Below, piece after piece: positions 1 through 9,587 of a stretch of 64,000 nucleotides of DNA (the first letter of the stretch is position 1; every line of letters starts with the position of its first letter). The DNA is from Tanticharoenia sakaeratensis NBRC 103193 (GTDB lineage Bacteria > Pseudomonadota > Alphaproteobacteria > Acetobacterales > Acetobacteraceae). Made by a program: the position numbers and the translations under genes. The notes beneath the pieces were generated by a model, which was not told the origin of the DNA, searched no databases, and worked only from the letters and a program-made list of their open reading frames with translations. The stretch spans positions 186,001 to 250,000 of the forward strand of contig NZ_BALE01000009.1 of assembly GCF_000963885.1 (NCBI RefSeq), read 5' to 3'.

Positions 1-805
1 TCGTCAGGTCATGACGGACACGCTCGAAAGACGACAGTGGCAGCAGTGTTTCCTCATCCATATAAAGACTGCGACTGATCTCGATCTGCAGCACATGAAC
101 GCCGAAATGCGGTCGTCCATAATGACGTGTGACGTAGCCACCGGCATACGGATTGTTTCGTGCGACCGTGTAGTTCCTTGCCCGGAGCGCATTCTCGACG
201 ATCGCGACCAGCCTGGGGTCGCAGGCCGTGCCATGGGCGTCGCCCAGCACGATGTCGGGCGCGTTCCGGAAGGGACTTTTCGGCATCGAATGCCCGTCCA
301 GCAGAAGGCAGCGCCCGAACCGGTCGAGTGCGCGATCGATCAGCGAACGCAGGGCGTCGTGGTAGGGCTGCCAGAACATGGTCTGCCGATAGGCTGCCTC
401 GGCTACCGGGAGCGGCTTGCGGTAGATGTCCCGACCGGGACCCGCGCGCCGCGCCATCATCCCGAATCCGGCGCGCAGTTTGGGCGAATCGGTGATGGCA
501 TCGACCGGCAGACGGCCATCGAACATCGCAGGGTCGAGTTCCCATTTCGCGCGGTTCACGTCGCAGAACACACGTGGGAACGTCGCTGCGATCAGCGGCG
601 CACCGCAGGCCGGCGCATCGGCCAGCAGCGAATCGACGAAGCAGTCCTCGGATCGACGCAGCATCGCCAGATCGAGCCTGGCTGTTTCCAGAAACGCCGC
701 CGGATAGTGCATGCCCGAATGAGGAGATGCGACCACCACCGGTGTCAAAGCCGGCGGATAGGCAATCCGCATCGGCGGCGGAGCAGAGATTGGGCCGGCA
801 TCCAT
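1..805 (-). CDS. N-formylglutamate amidohydrolase family protein (3' end outside window)
   Basis: The frame is read by translating the minus strand from the ATG at 803-805; 268 residues are visible and the C-terminus lies beyond base 1. Family markers are SPHSGMHYP near residue 28, an FCDVNRA stretch, and LLLDGHSMP in the second half, as in PF05013 zinc amidohydrolases. These enzymes hydrolyse N-formylglutamate to glutamate and formate in histidine degradation. No other hut gene is visible, so the true substrate could be another N-formyl or N-acyl amino acid. It is transcribed away from tRNA-Val. Family assignment is firm and substrate is inferred. Confidence 0.85.
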   Translation of the reverse strand, partial: MDAGPISAPPPMRIAYPPALTPVVVASPHSGMHYPAAFLETARLDLAMLRRSEDCFVDSLLADAPACGAPLIAATFPRVFCDVNRAKWELDPAMFDGRLPVDAITDSPKLRAGFGMMARRAGPGRDIYRKPLPVAEAAYRQTMFWQPYHDALRSLIDRALDRFGRCLLLDGHSMPKSPFRNAPDIVLGDAHGTACDPRLVAIVENALRARNYTVARNNPYAGGYVTRHYGRPHFGVHVLQIEISRSLYMDEETLLPLSSFERVRHDLT

Positions 806-908
806 TTTTTGCTGGTAACCCGTGCGAACCCACGCTGCAATTTTTTTGGTCCGCTAGGCTCTTGCAAGCCCGATCGCACGACGCTAGAAGCGCGTCACCG
901 GACCGGAT

Positions 909-983
909 GGGCGCATAGCTCAGCGGTAGAGCACTACCTTGACATGGTAGGGGTCACAGGTTCAATCCCTGTTGCGCCCACCA
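909..983 (+). tRNA. tRNA-Val (GAC anticodon)
   Basis: The acceptor arms GGGCGCA (909-915) and TGCGCCC (973-979) pair fully. They are followed by discriminator A and an encoded CCA (981-983). The anticodon stem CTACC/GGTAG closes a TTGACAT loop, giving anticodon GAC. The T-loop TTCAATC is standard. The tRNA is 75 nt long including CCA and has no variable arm. Confidence 0.95.
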
Positions 984-1011
984 TCTGGTCCGGCGAAACT
1001 CCCCAAAAAAA

Positions 1012-1482
1012 TCAGATCGTTTCGCGTGTCGCGTCCAGATAGCTCTGGAGCGTGTAAGCCGCTGCCATCTTGTCCACGACCTCTGCGCGACGCTTGCGCG
1101 TCATGTCCATGTCGCTGATCAGGAAGCGATTGACTGCGCTCGAGGACAGCCGCTCGTCCCAGGCGCAGGCCGGCACGCCCAGACGATCGCTCAGAGCCTC
1201 CGTCCAGTCCTGTGCCGCCCGCGCCGCCGGCCCGAAACTGCCATCGAGCGAAAGCGGAAGCCCCGTCACAATCCCTCCGACATCCTGGGCACGAACGATC
1301 TTCGCAAGCGCATCCGCGACCTTGCCGAGCTTGTCCCGCTTCACGGTAGCGAACGGCGAGGCAAGCATCAGCGAGACGTCGGACAGCGCGAGCCCGATCG
1401 TCCGGCTGCCCGGATCGAGCCCGAGCAGGCGTGCGTTCGGAGCGAGGGACGCACGAAGCTCGTGCGGATTGAACAGGGCCAT
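1012..1482 (-). CDS. ruvX: RuvX/YqgF-family Holliday junction resolvase-like nuclease
   Basis: This 156-residue protein has the RNase H-like fold signature LGLDPGSRTIGLALSD near residue 20, including the catalytic Asp. It also has the IVTGLPLSLDG strand-loop in mid-protein and the WDERLSS motif, all typical of YqgF/RuvX. Members are essential in many bacteria and are linked to pre-16S rRNA 5'-end processing as well as to junction cleavage. It lies divergent to gatC, with 70 bp between the start codons that must hold both promoters. Length matches the family. The in vivo role is inferred from homologues. Confidence 0.92.
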   Translation of the reverse strand: MALFNPHELRASLAPNARLLGLDPGSRTIGLALSDVSLMLASPFATVKRDKLGKVADALAKIVRAQDVGGIVTGLPLSLDGSFGPAARAAQDWTEALSDRLGVPACAWDERLSSSAVNRFLISDMDMTRKRRAEVVDKMAAAYTLQSYLDATRETI

Positions 1483-1552
1483 GGGTCCGCGTTATGCTGA
1501 GGCAACGGCTGGAACGCCAGATTTTTCCCGACAAGCAGGAGTAAACCGCCTC

Positions 1553-1840
1553 ATGCCGCTCGACGCGCAGACGGTCCGTCGCATCGCCAGATTGGCGCGA
1601 ATAGGTGTCGCGGACGACGAACTCGTCCCCCTTGGCCACGAGCTCGACGGAATCATCGGCTGGGTCGAACAACTCGGGGAAGTGGACGTCGACGGTGTGC
1701 CGCCCATGATCGGCACCGGCCTTGCGATGCCGCGCCTGCGCGAGGATGCGGTGACCGACGGCAACCGGCGCGAGGACGTGCTGTCGAATGCGCCCGACCG
1801 GGTCGACGCCTATTTCACGGTGCCAAAGGTGGTCGAGTGA
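1553..1840 (+). CDS. gatC: Asp-tRNA(Asn)/Glu-tRNA(Gln) amidotransferase subunit C
   Basis: The 95-residue product begins [16 protein letters not shown], the usual GatC N-terminal helix, and ends in [11 protein letters not shown], the family C-terminus. GatC bridges and stabilises the GatA-GatB complex, which amidates mischarged Glu-tRNA(Gln) and/or Asp-tRNA(Asn). An AGGAG ribosome binding site at 1537-1541 selects this ATG over in-frame codons further upstream. Its stop overlaps the gatA start (TGATG), so it heads a coupled gatCAB operon. Confidence 0.95.
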   Translation: MPLDAQTVRRIARLARIGVADDELVPLGHELDGIIGWVEQLGEVDVDGVPPMIGTGLAMPRLREDAVTDGNRREDVLSNAPDRVDAYFTVPKVVE

Positions 1841-3318
1841 TGCGCGGCTTTACTATCGCAACGGCACTCGAAGCACTCGACAAGCGCGAGATAACCGCCT
1901 CCTGGCTGTTCGACACATGTGCGAACGCGATCACAACGCATGACGGGACGCTGAACAGCTTCATCACGCCGACGCTCGAGCAGGGTCGCGCCCATGCCAA
2001 GGCAGCGGACGACGCGCGTGCACAGGGCAAGACGGGCCCGCTGCTCGGCATCCCGCTTGGCATCAAGGACCTGTTCTGCACGACGGGTGTCCGTACGACG
2101 GCTGCAAGCAGGATCCTGGGCGATTTCGTGCCGCCATATGAGAGCACGGTCACGCAGAACCTGCTCGACGCCGGCGCGGTCTTCGCCGGCAAGACCAATC
2201 TCGACGAGTTCGCGATGGGATCGGGCAACCTGACGTCCGCGTTCGGCCCGGTTCAGAACCCGTGGAAGCGCACCGGCTCGGAGGCGGCTCTGGTGCCGGG
2301 CGGCTCATCGGGCGGGTCGGCGGCGGCCGTCGCGGGCGGCCTGGTTCTGGGTGCGACCGGCACCGATACCGGCGGTTCGATCCGGCAGCCGGCGTCGTTT
2401 TGCGGCATCGTGGGCATGAAGCCGACCTATGGCCGTTGCTCGCGCTTCGGCACGATCGCGTTTGCAAGCTCGCTCGATCAGGCGGGCCCGATGACGCGCG
2501 ACGTGACGGACAGCGCGATCATGCTGGGCGCGATGGCAGGCTTCGATCCTCGCGATTCGACGAGCGTCGACCGGGCAGTGCCGGATTATCGCGCGGCACT
2601 CGAGCGCGGCGTGCGCGGCATGCGTGTCGGCATTCCCAAGGAATATCACGCGCCGGGCATGTCGCCGGAGATCGAGGCGCTGTGGACGCAAGGTATCGAC
2701 TGGCTGCGCGCCGAGGGCGCCGAAATCGTGGACGTTTCGCTGCCTCACACGAAATACGGCCTGCCGACCTATTATATCGTGGCGCTGGCGGAGGCGTCCT
2801 CCAACCTCGCCCGATACGACGGTGTGCGGTTCGGCAAGCGCGTTCCTGCCGAAACGCTGGATGCGCTGTATGAGGCGACGCGCGCGGCAGGCTTCGGTGC
2901 CGAGGTGCGCCGTCGTGTCCTGCTTGGCACCTATGTGCTGTCGGCCGGGTATTACGATGCCTACTACCTGCGCGCCCAGAAGGTCCGCACGCTGATCCAG
3001 CGTGACTTCCTGAGCGCTTTCGAGAACGTGGATGTGTTGCTGACGCCGACTGCGCCGTCCGCTGCGTTCGCGACGAACGAAGTGCCGGATGATCCGGTGC
3101 AGATGTATCTCAACGACATCTTCACGGTGCCTGCAAGCATGGCCGGCGTGCCGGCGATCTCTGTGCCGGCCGGTCTGGACGGGCAGGGGCTGCCGCTGGG
3201 TCTGCAGCTGATCGGAAAGTTCTTCGACGAGGAAACGCTTTATGCGGCAGCGCGCGTGCTGGAGCGCTCCGCGGGCTTTACGCATGTTCCGGCCTTGTGG
3301 GCAGGAGCAGCGGCATGA
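1840..3318 (+). CDS. gatA: Glutamyl-tRNA(Gln)/aspartyl-tRNA(Asn) amidotransferase subunit A
   Basis: This 492-residue amidase-signature enzyme releases ammonia from glutamine or asparagine for the transamidation reaction. The Ser-cisSer-Lys triad is visible as Lys76 (GIPLGIKD), Ser156 (GGSSGGS) and Ser180 (DTGGSIRQP), with the family's 24-residue Ser-Ser spacing. The ATG overlaps the gatC stop by one base; a GTG one codon earlier (1837) would give a GTGA overlap instead. The 3' end overlaps gatB in the same coupled manner. No key residue is missing. Confidence 0.97.
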   Translation: MRGFTIATALEALDKREITASWLFDTCANAITTHDGTLNSFITPTLEQGRAHAKAADDARAQGKTGPLLGIPLGIKDLFCTTGVRTTAASRILGDFVPPYESTVTQNLLDAGAVFAGKTNLDEFAMGSGNLTSAFGPVQNPWKRTGSEAALVPGGSSGGSAAAVAGGLVLGATGTDTGGSIRQPASFCGIVGMKPTYGRCSRFGTIAFASSLDQAGPMTRDVTDSAIMLGAMAGFDPRDSTSVDRAVPDYRAALERGVRGMRVGIPKEYHAPGMSPEIEALWTQGIDWLRAEGAEIVDVSLPHTKYGLPTYYIVALAEASSNLARYDGVRFGKRVPAETLDALYEATRAAGFGAEVRRRVLLGTYVLSAGYYDAYYLRAQKVRTLIQRDFLSAFENVDVLLTPTAPSAAFATNEVPDDPVQMYLNDIFTVPASMAGVPAISVPAGLDGQGLPLGLQLIGKFFDEETLYAAARVLERSAGFTHVPALWAGAAA

Positions 3319-4772
3319 GCGGGTATCGGATCGAAGGCAGCACGGGGCTTTGGGAGATCGTCGTCGGTCTCGAGGTTCACGCGCAGGTCATCAGCCAGGC
3401 CAAGCTGTTTTCGGGCGCGTCCGCATCCTATGGCGGTGAGCCGAACACCCATGTGAGTCTGATCGATGCGGGCTTCCCCGGGATGCTGCCGGTGCTCAAT
3501 GCCGAATGCGTGGCACAGGCCGTCCGCACGGGTCTTGGTCTGAATGCGGAAATCAACCTGTTCAGCCGGTTCGACCGGAAGAACTATTTCTATGCTGATC
3601 TGCCGACCGGCTATCAGATCAGCCAGTTCGCGCATCCGATCATCGGCACGGGCACGGTCGAGATCGAACTCGCCGACGGGACCGTGCGCCACATCGGCGT
3701 GACACGACTGCATCTCGAGCAGGATGCCGGCAAGTCGATGCATGACCAGGATCCGACGCGATCCTTCATCGATCTCAATCGTGCAGGCGTTGCCTTGATG
3801 GAGATCGTCAGCGAGCCGGACATTCGCTCGCCGGAGGAAGCGGGCGCCTATCTGCGCAAGCTGCGTCAGATCCTGCGTTATCTCGGCACGTGCGACGGCA
3901 ATATGGAAGAAGGCTCCATGCGGGCCGACGTGAACGTTTCGGTGCGCAAGCCGGGCGAAGAATTCCGCACACGCTGCGAGATCAAGAACGTCAATTCGAT
4001 TCGCTTCGTCATGCAGGCGATCGAGGTCGAAGCCGCGCGGCAGATCGAGGTCTGGGAGTCGGGCGGGACGGTCGATCAGGAAACGCGCCTGTTCGATTCC
4101 GCGCGGGGCGAGACACGCTCGCTGCGCAGCAAGGAAGACGCGCACGATTACCGCTATTTCCCGGATCCGGACCTGCTGCCGCTCGTGATCGAGCAGCCAT
4201 GGATCGACGCGCTGAAAGCGGCCCTGCCGGAATTGCCGGAGGCCAAACGAGCCCGTCTTGAGGCCGAATATGGCATCACACGCTACGAATCGGGTGTGTT
4301 GACGGTCGAACAGGCCGTTGCTGACTTCTACGAAACAGTGGCCCGTGATGCGGACGCACGCCTCGCGACCAACTGGATCCTCGGCGATTTCTTCGCAGCC
4401 CTGAACCGGACCGGTCGTTCGATCGAGAACAGCCCTGTCAGCGCTCAGGCCCTGCGCGAGCTGCTGGGGCTGATCTCGGATCAGACCATCAACGGCAAGA
4501 TTGCCAAGGACGTCCTGGAAATCATGGTCGAGACGGGCGAGGCGCCGCTCCAGATCGTGGATCGCGAGGGTCTGCGTCAGGTGACGGACACGGGCGCGAT
4601 CGATGCCGCCATCGCCGACATTCTGGCGGCCAATGCGGACAAGGTCGCGGAATACCGCTCGGGCAAGGACAAGCTGTTCGGGTTCTTCGTGGGGCAGACC
4701 ATGAAGGCCATGAAGGGCAAGGCGAACCCGGCCATGGTGAATGACGCACTGAAGAAGCAGCTCGCGGAATAG
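3315..4772 (+). CDS. gatB: Aspartyl/glutamyl-tRNA amidotransferase subunit B
   Basis: The 485-residue GatB carries the N-terminal kinase and tRNA-recognition domain. Visible motifs are [29 protein letters not shown] and [14 protein letters not shown]. The C-terminal YqeY-like tail ends [15 protein letters not shown]. GatB activates the misacylated tRNA with ATP before GatA-derived ammonia is transferred. The start chosen is the ATG at 3315, which overlaps the gatA stop (ATGA) and follows GGAGCAG. A further upstream in-frame ATG lies inside gatA and is unlikely. It ends the gatCAB operon. Confidence 0.97.
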   Translation: MSGYRIEGSTGLWEIVVGLEVHAQVISQAKLFSGASASYGGEPNTHVSLIDAGFPGMLPVLNAECVAQAVRTGLGLNAEINLFSRFDRKNYFYADLPTGYQISQFAHPIIGTGTVEIELADGTVRHIGVTRLHLEQDAGKSMHDQDPTRSFIDLNRAGVALMEIVSEPDIRSPEEAGAYLRKLRQILRYLGTCDGNMEEGSMRADVNVSVRKPGEEFRTRCEIKNVNSIRFVMQAIEVEAARQIEVWESGGTVDQETRLFDSARGETRSLRSKEDAHDYRYFPDPDLLPLVIEQPWIDALKAALPELPEAKRARLEAEYGITRYESGVLTVEQAVADFYETVARDADARLATNWILGDFFAALNRTGRSIENSPVSAQALRELLGLISDQTINGKIAKDVLEIMVETGEAPLQIVDREGLRQVTDTGAIDAAIADILAANADKVAEYRSGKDKLFGFFVGQTMKAMKGKANPAMVNDALKKQLAE

Positions 4773-4781
4773 CCGCGAAAA

Positions 4782-4817
4782 AGGGAGCGGCGGCTCTTTA
4801 CGCAGCCGTCGTTCCCT
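4782..4817 (+). terminator. Stem-loop downstream of gatB
   Basis: The arms at 4782-4795 and 4804-4817 form a 14-bp stem with two G-U pairs and an 8-nt loop, ten bases after the gatB stop. There is no T-tract on the plus strand; an A-run precedes the stem. It may end or stabilise the gatCAB transcript. Confidence 0.55.
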
Positions 4818-4863
4818 CGTAAAAGCACCCTGCAAACGCCGTGTTAAACTGCGTCTCTCCGGC

Positions 4864-4956
4864 GGAGGGGTGGCCGAGTGGCTGAAGGCGGCGGTTTGCT
4901 AAACCGTTGTACGGTGTCAAGCCGTACCGTGAGTTCGAATCTCATCCCCTCCGCCA
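4864..4956 (+). tRNA. tRNA-Ser (GCT anticodon)
   Basis: The acceptor GGAGGGG (4864-4870) pairs with CCCCTCC (4946-4952), then discriminator G and encoded CCA. The anticodon stem GCGGT/ACCGT closes the loop TTGCTAA, giving anticodon GCT. The long variable arm (TACGGTGTC...GCCGTA region) is characteristic of class II tRNA-Ser. The tRNA is 93 nt including CCA. Confidence 0.95.
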
Positions 4957-5113
4957 ACAAACCGAAATTTCCGAACGTCTGCCGCCCTGATAGAGGCCGC
5001 CTGAACGTGCTTTGTCAGGCCTGCTGCCTGTCCGATTGCTAATTTTGCGTCGGCATCGCGTTATGGACCGTGTCAGCATCCGTTTGGCGTATGTGCGATC
5101 GTCGTGGCACGTG

Positions 5114-5548
5114 TCAGTTGACGCGTCGTCGCAGCCATTCCGTCTCCCGGACCACCACCGATTTCAGCAGCGCCAGAACGGCATCGCCGTCTTCCGATAC
5201 CGCTGAAATTGGCAGTTGCGACGACAGCGTGGTGTCGCTCGAGCCTGTAAAAGCCATCGACCAGTCGGCGAAACTCCGGGCCTGGATAGGGCCGGACCGC
5301 AATACAATGACTTCGCTGTGGCGCTCATCGCATTGGATGCGCTCGAAGGCCGCCACCACGGCATCCATCGGACCTTCCAGAACCTGGGCGAAGCATCCGT
5401 CGCTGAAGATGAGCCCACCCGGCACCTGATCGCGCGCATTGTTCTGGCGCGATATCGCCAGAATCGTCTCTATATTGTCGGAAACCAGCTTCGAGCCGCC
5501 CGACATGCGGTTCCGACTGCAATAGAGAACCTGATAGAGTGCGGACAT
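5114..5548 (-). CDS. BLUF-domain blue-light photoreceptor
   Basis: The 144-residue protein is a stand-alone BLUF domain that should bind FAD. The residues of the photocycle are present: Tyr9 (LYCSRN), an Asn in the QNN at 35-37, Gln55 (FAQVLEGP), and the Trp96/Met98 pair (DWSMAF). After the roughly 100-residue core only a short helical cap follows, with no output domain, so it must act on a partner protein. It is the second gene after a PAS-GGDEF-EAL protein, with only 12 bp between them, making that protein or its c-di-GMP output the obvious partner. Photoreceptor class is clear from the residues; the partner is inferred. Confidence 0.9.
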   Translation of the reverse strand: MSALYQVLYCSRNRMSGGSKLVSDNIETILAISRQNNARDQVPGGLIFSDGCFAQVLEGPMDAVVAAFERIQCDERHSEVIVLRSGPIQARSFADWSMAFTGSSDTTLSSQLPISAVSEDGDAVLALLKSVVVRETEWLRRRVN

Positions 5549-5560
5549 CGCTATTCCTTG

Positions 5561-7300
5561 TCAGTTATCAGTGTTTTTTTTGCTGTTGTGGCGAGCGATC
5601 ATCAGATCGACCTCCTCCACAGGGATGGGGCGACTGAACAGATAGCCTTGAACAATCTTGCAACCGCCTTCGCGGATACGGGCAAGCTGCTCAGGTGTCT
5701 CTACGCCTTCGGCGATGGTCGCCATGCCCAGGCTCCCGCCCAGCGCGGCGATCGCGCGGATGACAGCATCCTGACCACGGTCATCCGCGCGGTCTTTCAC
5801 GAAGGAGCGATCGATCTTGATCTTGTCGAAGGGAAAACTGTGCAACTGGCTCAGTGACGAATAGCCCGTCCCGAAATCGTCCATCGCGACACGGACACCC
5901 ATGGCACGCAGGCGATGCAGAGCGTCCAGCACCCGGTCGGCATCCTGAAGAAGAACGCTTTCGGTAATCTCGAGCTCAAGCCGGCTGCCTGGCATGTCTG
6001 CCGCGGCAAGGGCCTCGGCGACCGCGTCGATCAGGCGATCTGTATCCCCGAACTGGCAAGGCGATACGTTGACCGCAATAGAGATATCACTTGGCCAGCA
6101 GCTTGCCGCGAGGCAGGCCTGCGAGAGAACCCATTCTCCCAAAGGCACGATCAGCCCGATCTCTTCAGCCAGAGGGATGAATTCCATGGGCGAGATGAGA
6201 CCGCGCTCCGGGTGGTGCCAGCGTAGCAGCGCTTCAAACCCGACGATGACGTTTCTCTGAAGATCGATCTGAGGTTGGAAGTGAAGAGAGAATTCACGCA
6301 GCGCCAAGGCTTTGCGCAGATCGTTCTCATTCTGGCGTCTTGCGGCCGCCCGTACGTCCATGGTCGGCTGAAACAGGCTGCTGGTCCCGCGCCCTCGGGA
6401 TTTCGCATCATAGAGGGCCAGGTCGGCGCTCCGCAGCAGGATCGCGTAGGTGCTCCCGCGCAGGGGGGTTACCGCGACGCCGACGCTGGCACCGATATTC
6501 ACAAGGTGACCATCCACCAGATAAGGGCGGCTGAGCACGTCGACGATTCGCGACGCAAGCAGGGAAACGGACTGAAGATCCGGTGCCGGCGAGATAAGGG
6601 CTGCGAACTCGTCGCCGCCGAACCGGGCTATAATGTCGGTCTGACGCATCATGCCCTGAAGGCGCTTCGATACAAGTCGAAGCAGCCCGTCTCCGGTCAG
6701 ATGACCCAGCGTGTCGTTGACGTTCTTGAAGCGATCGAGATCGATTACCATGACGGCGGGGCCATCGACGCCCTCTGATGCATTGCGATCCAGCGCCGCG
6801 ACGACCCGATCCTCGAAGAGCGTCCTGTTCGGCAGACCGGTCAGCGGATCACACATTGCCTCCTCGACGGCGCGAGCTTCGGCGACGCGCTGCGCGGTCA
6901 TGTCGACGATCGTCGCGAGGAATGTCTGATCGGGAAGGGGCTCAATCCTGATCGAAAAATAGAAAATTCCTTTTTCGTTCGAGCTGATTTCCAGCAACTT
7001 CAGCCGCCGCGTGAGGACCGCGTCGTGACAGGCTGCCAGCACCTGCTGAACGGCGGTCGAAGCGAGGATCGGGCTGCTTTCGATGAATGTCTGCAAATCG
7101 CTGCCAGCTCCGGCAGCATCGTCTGACAGGTCCAGCACAATCCTGAGCTGCTCGTTCATGAATTGGACGCACAAGGCGTCGTCGAAAGTAAACAGACCCA
7201 GATGCAGGCCATTCAACGCTGATCGCAGATGCATGATCGCAGCAGGACGGCGTGGTCTGCCGTGAGTATCCTGCGTGGGCTGCAACAACGACACCGTCAT
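5561..7300 (-). CDS. PAS-GGDEF-EAL c-di-GMP turnover protein
   Basis: The 579-residue cytoplasmic protein has a PAS-like sensor at about residues 25-140, a GGDEF domain and an EAL domain. The cyclase motif GGDEF is intact (228-232), with an inhibitory-site RxxD (RQTD) five residues upstream. The phosphodiesterase motifs are intact as well: EAL (356-358), LEITESV, DDFGTGYSSL and KIDRSF. It may therefore synthesise and degrade c-di-GMP, the net direction being unknown. No membrane segment is visible. The ATG at 7300 is preferred because GGAG lies 10 nt upstream; a TTG two codons earlier is too close. It leads the BLUF gene. Confidence 0.93.
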   Translation of the reverse strand: MTVSLLQPTQDTHGRPRRPAAIMHLRSALNGLHLGLFTFDDALCVQFMNEQLRIVLDLSDDAAGAGSDLQTFIESSPILASTAVQQVLAACHDAVLTRRLKLLEISSNEKGIFYFSIRIEPLPDQTFLATIVDMTAQRVAEARAVEEAMCDPLTGLPNRTLFEDRVVAALDRNASEGVDGPAVMVIDLDRFKNVNDTLGHLTGDGLLRLVSKRLQGMMRQTDIIARFGGDEFAALISPAPDLQSVSLLASRIVDVLSRPYLVDGHLVNIGASVGVAVTPLRGSTYAILLRSADLALYDAKSRGRGTSSLFQPTMDVRAAARRQNENDLRKALALREFSLHFQPQIDLQRNVIVGFEALLRWHHPERGLISPMEFIPLAEEIGLIVPLGEWVLSQACLAASCWPSDISIAVNVSPCQFGDTDRLIDAVAEALAAADMPGSRLELEITESVLLQDADRVLDALHRLRAMGVRVAMDDFGTGYSSLSQLHSFPFDKIKIDRSFVKDRADDRGQDAVIRAIAALGGSLGMATIAEGVETPEQLARIREGGCKIVQGYLFSRPIPVEEVDLMIARHNSKKNTDN

Positions 7301-7306
7301 GATCAA

Positions 7307-7683
7307 GCTGCTCCGCCTTCTGGTTTTTTAGGCTGTGTTGCAGCGCAATAGACACCGGTTTTATGGAAGAATCGTTAACAGGCGGCCACGCTCGGTCACG
7401 GATACTTGATCGTATTCTCGATTTACTGAGATAACTTCGATTGTTTATTGTGAAAACAATTATATTCGGGAATAATATTGCCAACGTTTTGTAGACACAT
7501 TTACCAGAAAAGCCGGATTTTTATCTTTCGATGATGTTTGTGAAACAGCCCTGTCAGCCGGTTACCGTGAAGTAACGACGTCTTCCTGCTTGCAAGGCAT
7601 GAGCATAAATGTGCCCGGCGAGGAATCTGTTCCACAGTGAGCCTGCCAAAACCCCGCAGCAATCGGGATGGCCAGGCGCAATG
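7307..7683. other. Intergenic region without genes, upstream of the GGDEF-EAL gene
   Basis: No credible gene lies in these 377 bases. The section 7320-7540 is much more A+T-rich than its surroundings and probably holds the promoter of the leftward c-di-GMP/BLUF unit. A TATAAT hexamer occurs on the minus strand at 7459-7464, but no well-spaced -35 hexamer is convincing. A 21-bp inverted repeat (7440-7460) overlaps it. Confidence 0.5.
7440..7460. repeat. Inverted repeat, candidate operator
   Basis: ATTGTTT (7440-7446), a 7-base spacer, then AAACAAT form a perfect 7-bp dyad about 140 bp upstream of the GGDEF-EAL start. It overlaps the only TATAAT-like hexamer on the minus strand. The spacing suits a dimeric regulator. 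No regulator is identified. Confidence 0.4.
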
Positions 7684-8496
7684 TCAGCGTCCCCGCCACG
7701 CCATCCTGACGGGCATGGCACGGTAGGCCGCCAACGTCCGGCCGCTGGATGCCGCCATGCCTCCGAAAGCACTGCCGGGCGCAGTTGCGCGCCGGATGAT
7801 CCGTGGAGGAGGACCATAGGCGATAGCCGTTGGCGGATGAGGCGTGAACGGCGAGCCAAGGGGCGTCTGCTCCGCAGGCCGGAATCCGGCGGAAAGCGGT
7901 ATGATGTGGCTGAAGCCGGGCAGGGCACCTCCTGTCCACAGGGCCATGACCCGCCGCGCGTAGTCATCGCCGATGCCCGGTGTCTGGGAGTGATAGGCAC
8001 CGGCCGCTGCCGGCCAGCCGTGCTTTTTTCGAAAAAGCGTTCCCAGAAACTCCGCTGCGTACCGGGCATTGGCCATGGGATCGAACGCCGCGTCGAGGGA
8101 CGCAAATGCGTCGGGGTGATTGCGCAGGTTGATCTGCATGCAGCCGACATCAAGCGATGTGACGCCGCGATTCAGGAAATCGCGTGCGGCGGCAATCGCT
8201 TCTTCCTTCGTTTCATAGAAGTAGCCGTGTCCGTTTGCATCGATGGTCCACGGCCAGGCGCGAAGCGCACCGCTTTCGGGATCACGGCGGCCGCTTTCTA
8301 TCCGGCTTATCGCATCAAGCAGCCGTGTCGGGATCTGGAACGCGCTCTCGGCAGTCGCCGCAGCGCGGGCGCACTGTGCTGCGGGGTCGCCCAGCGGCAC
8401 AGCTGCGATCATGCTGCTGCTGTCGTGTGCCGACGCAGTACGCAGCAGGAGCGCAAGGCAGGTCAGGAGACCGAGAAGTCGGCAGAACAGCGTCAT
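7684..8496 (-). CDS. Lytic transglycosylase (SLT-type) with signal peptide
   Basis: The 270-residue protein starts with a cleavable-looking signal peptide ending near ASA (residue 23). An SLT-fold domain follows: AISRIESGRRDP holds the catalytic Glu, and VGCMQINLRNHPDAF, ANARYAAEFL and AAGAYHSQTP are the usual downstream motifs. These enzymes cleave peptidoglycan glycan strands with 1,6-anhydro formation. The tail after about residue 200 is proline-rich and low in conserved features. Similar proteins accompany type IV secretion or flagella, but no such genes are nearby, so it is probably a general wall enzyme. Confidence 0.85.
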   Translation of the reverse strand: MTLFCRLLGLLTCLALLLRTASAHDSSSMIAAVPLGDPAAQCARAAATAESAFQIPTRLLDAISRIESGRRDPESGALRAWPWTIDANGHGYFYETKEEAIAAARDFLNRGVTSLDVGCMQINLRNHPDAFASLDAAFDPMANARYAAEFLGTLFRKKHGWPAAAGAYHSQTPGIGDDYARRVMALWTGGALPGFSHIIPLSAGFRPAEQTPLGSPFTPHPPTAIAYGPPPRIIRRATAPGSAFGGMAASSGRTLAAYRAMPVRMAWRGR

Positions 8497-8539
8497 TCAT
8501 GCTGTTCTGCCCGAAGAACCTTGACTGGAAGTTAAGGGC

Positions 8540-9562
8540 TCAGGAAACCGCCTGAACCAGTGCTGCGGTCAGTTCATGCGTGTTGACCTGACCGCCGAGG
8601 TCGCGCGTCCGCAGTCCATCCTTGCGGATTACCTTGTCGATACCCGAATCCAGACGCGTCGCGAGATCCTGCCGGCCGACATGGGCCAGCATCAGGCTTG
8701 CCGCCATCAGAAGCGCCAGTGGATTGGCGATGCCCTGGCCCGCAATATCGGGAGCGGAGCCATGAACCGCCTCGAAAATGGCCGCCTTCTCGCCGATATT
8801 CGCTCCCGGCGCCATGCCGAGCCCGCCCACGAGACCCGCCGCGAGATCGGAGAGAATATCGCCGAACAGGTTGGTCGTGACGATCACGTCGTAGGACTGC
8901 GGTGCGATGACGAGCTGCATGGCACAGGCATCGACGATCCGTTCGTCGACGGCCACGCGTCCTTCATATTCGGCAGCGACCTTGCGACCTTCTTCCAGGA
9001 AAATGCCGCTCAGGATCTTGAGAATATTGGCCTTGTGAACGAGCGTGACCTTCTTGCGGCCGTTCGCCACGGCGTGCTCGAACGCGAATCGCACAATGCG
9101 GCGACATTCCGCGCGGCTGTTGAAGCCTGCGCCATACGCCAGGCCGCGCGGGTCGTCGCCGCACGGCAGATAGTGCTCCATCGCGGCATAAAGCCCCTCG
9201 ATGTTCTCCCGCACCACGACGAGATCCACATTATCGAACCGGCCGCCAGGCACCACGGTGCGCGTCGGACGCAAATTCGCGTACAGGCCGAAGCGCTGAC
9301 GCAGCGTCACGTTGATCGACTTGAAACCACCGCCGACCGGGGTCGTCAGCGGCCCTTTCAGGGCAAGCCCGGTGTGGGCGATGCTGTCGATCGTGGCACC
9401 AGGCAGCGGATCGCCGGCCGCATCCACGCCCGCCATGCCTGCTGCCTGACGATCCCAGGTGAACGGGGCGTCCAGCGCATCGAGGACGGCCAGCGTTGCC
9501 TGCATGATCTCCGGCCCGATGCCGTCGCCTTCGATCAATGTTGCGGGGATACGATCAGTCAT
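8540..9562 (-). CDS. NAD-dependent isocitrate dehydrogenase-type decarboxylating dehydrogenase
   Basis: This 340-residue member of the isocitrate/isopropylmalate dehydrogenase family contains IEGDGIGPE near the N-terminus, [16 protein letters not shown], the substrate-binding Lys in LVHKANILK, and [21 protein letters not shown]. The EGLYAAMEH context resembles NAD-linked isocitrate dehydrogenases of the eukaryotic IDH3 type more than LeuB. It would oxidise isocitrate to 2-oxoglutarate in the TCA cycle. Homoisocitrate or tartrate dehydrogenase activity cannot be excluded by reading alone. It lies 25 bp downstream of the aminopeptidase gene on the same strand. Confidence 0.85.
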   Translation of the reverse strand: MTDRIPATLIEGDGIGPEIMQATLAVLDALDAPFTWDRQAAGMAGVDAAGDPLPGATIDSIAHTGLALKGPLTTPVGGGFKSINVTLRQRFGLYANLRPTRTVVPGGRFDNVDLVVVRENIEGLYAAMEHYLPCGDDPRGLAYGAGFNSRAECRRIVRFAFEHAVANGRKKVTLVHKANILKILSGIFLEEGRKVAAEYEGRVAVDERIVDACAMQLVIAPQSYDVIVTTNLFGDILSDLAAGLVGGLGMAPGANIGEKAAIFEAVHGSAPDIAGQGIANPLALLMAASLMLAHVGRQDLATRLDSGIDKVIRKDGLRTRDLGGQVNTHELTAALVQAVS

Positions 9563-9587
9563 CAGTGTCGGTCCTATCGATGGTCAG

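Noticed and set aside
54-833. Complete-looking minus-strand frame at the left edge
   Set aside because: Its composition is Arg/Ser/Ala-rich without motifs. The adjacent minus frame encodes the N-formylglutamate amidohydrolase and simply runs off the window.
3240-4835. Minus-strand open frame opposite gatB
   Set aside because: Shadow of gatB; the plus strand encodes the complete GatB core with an overlapping operon start.
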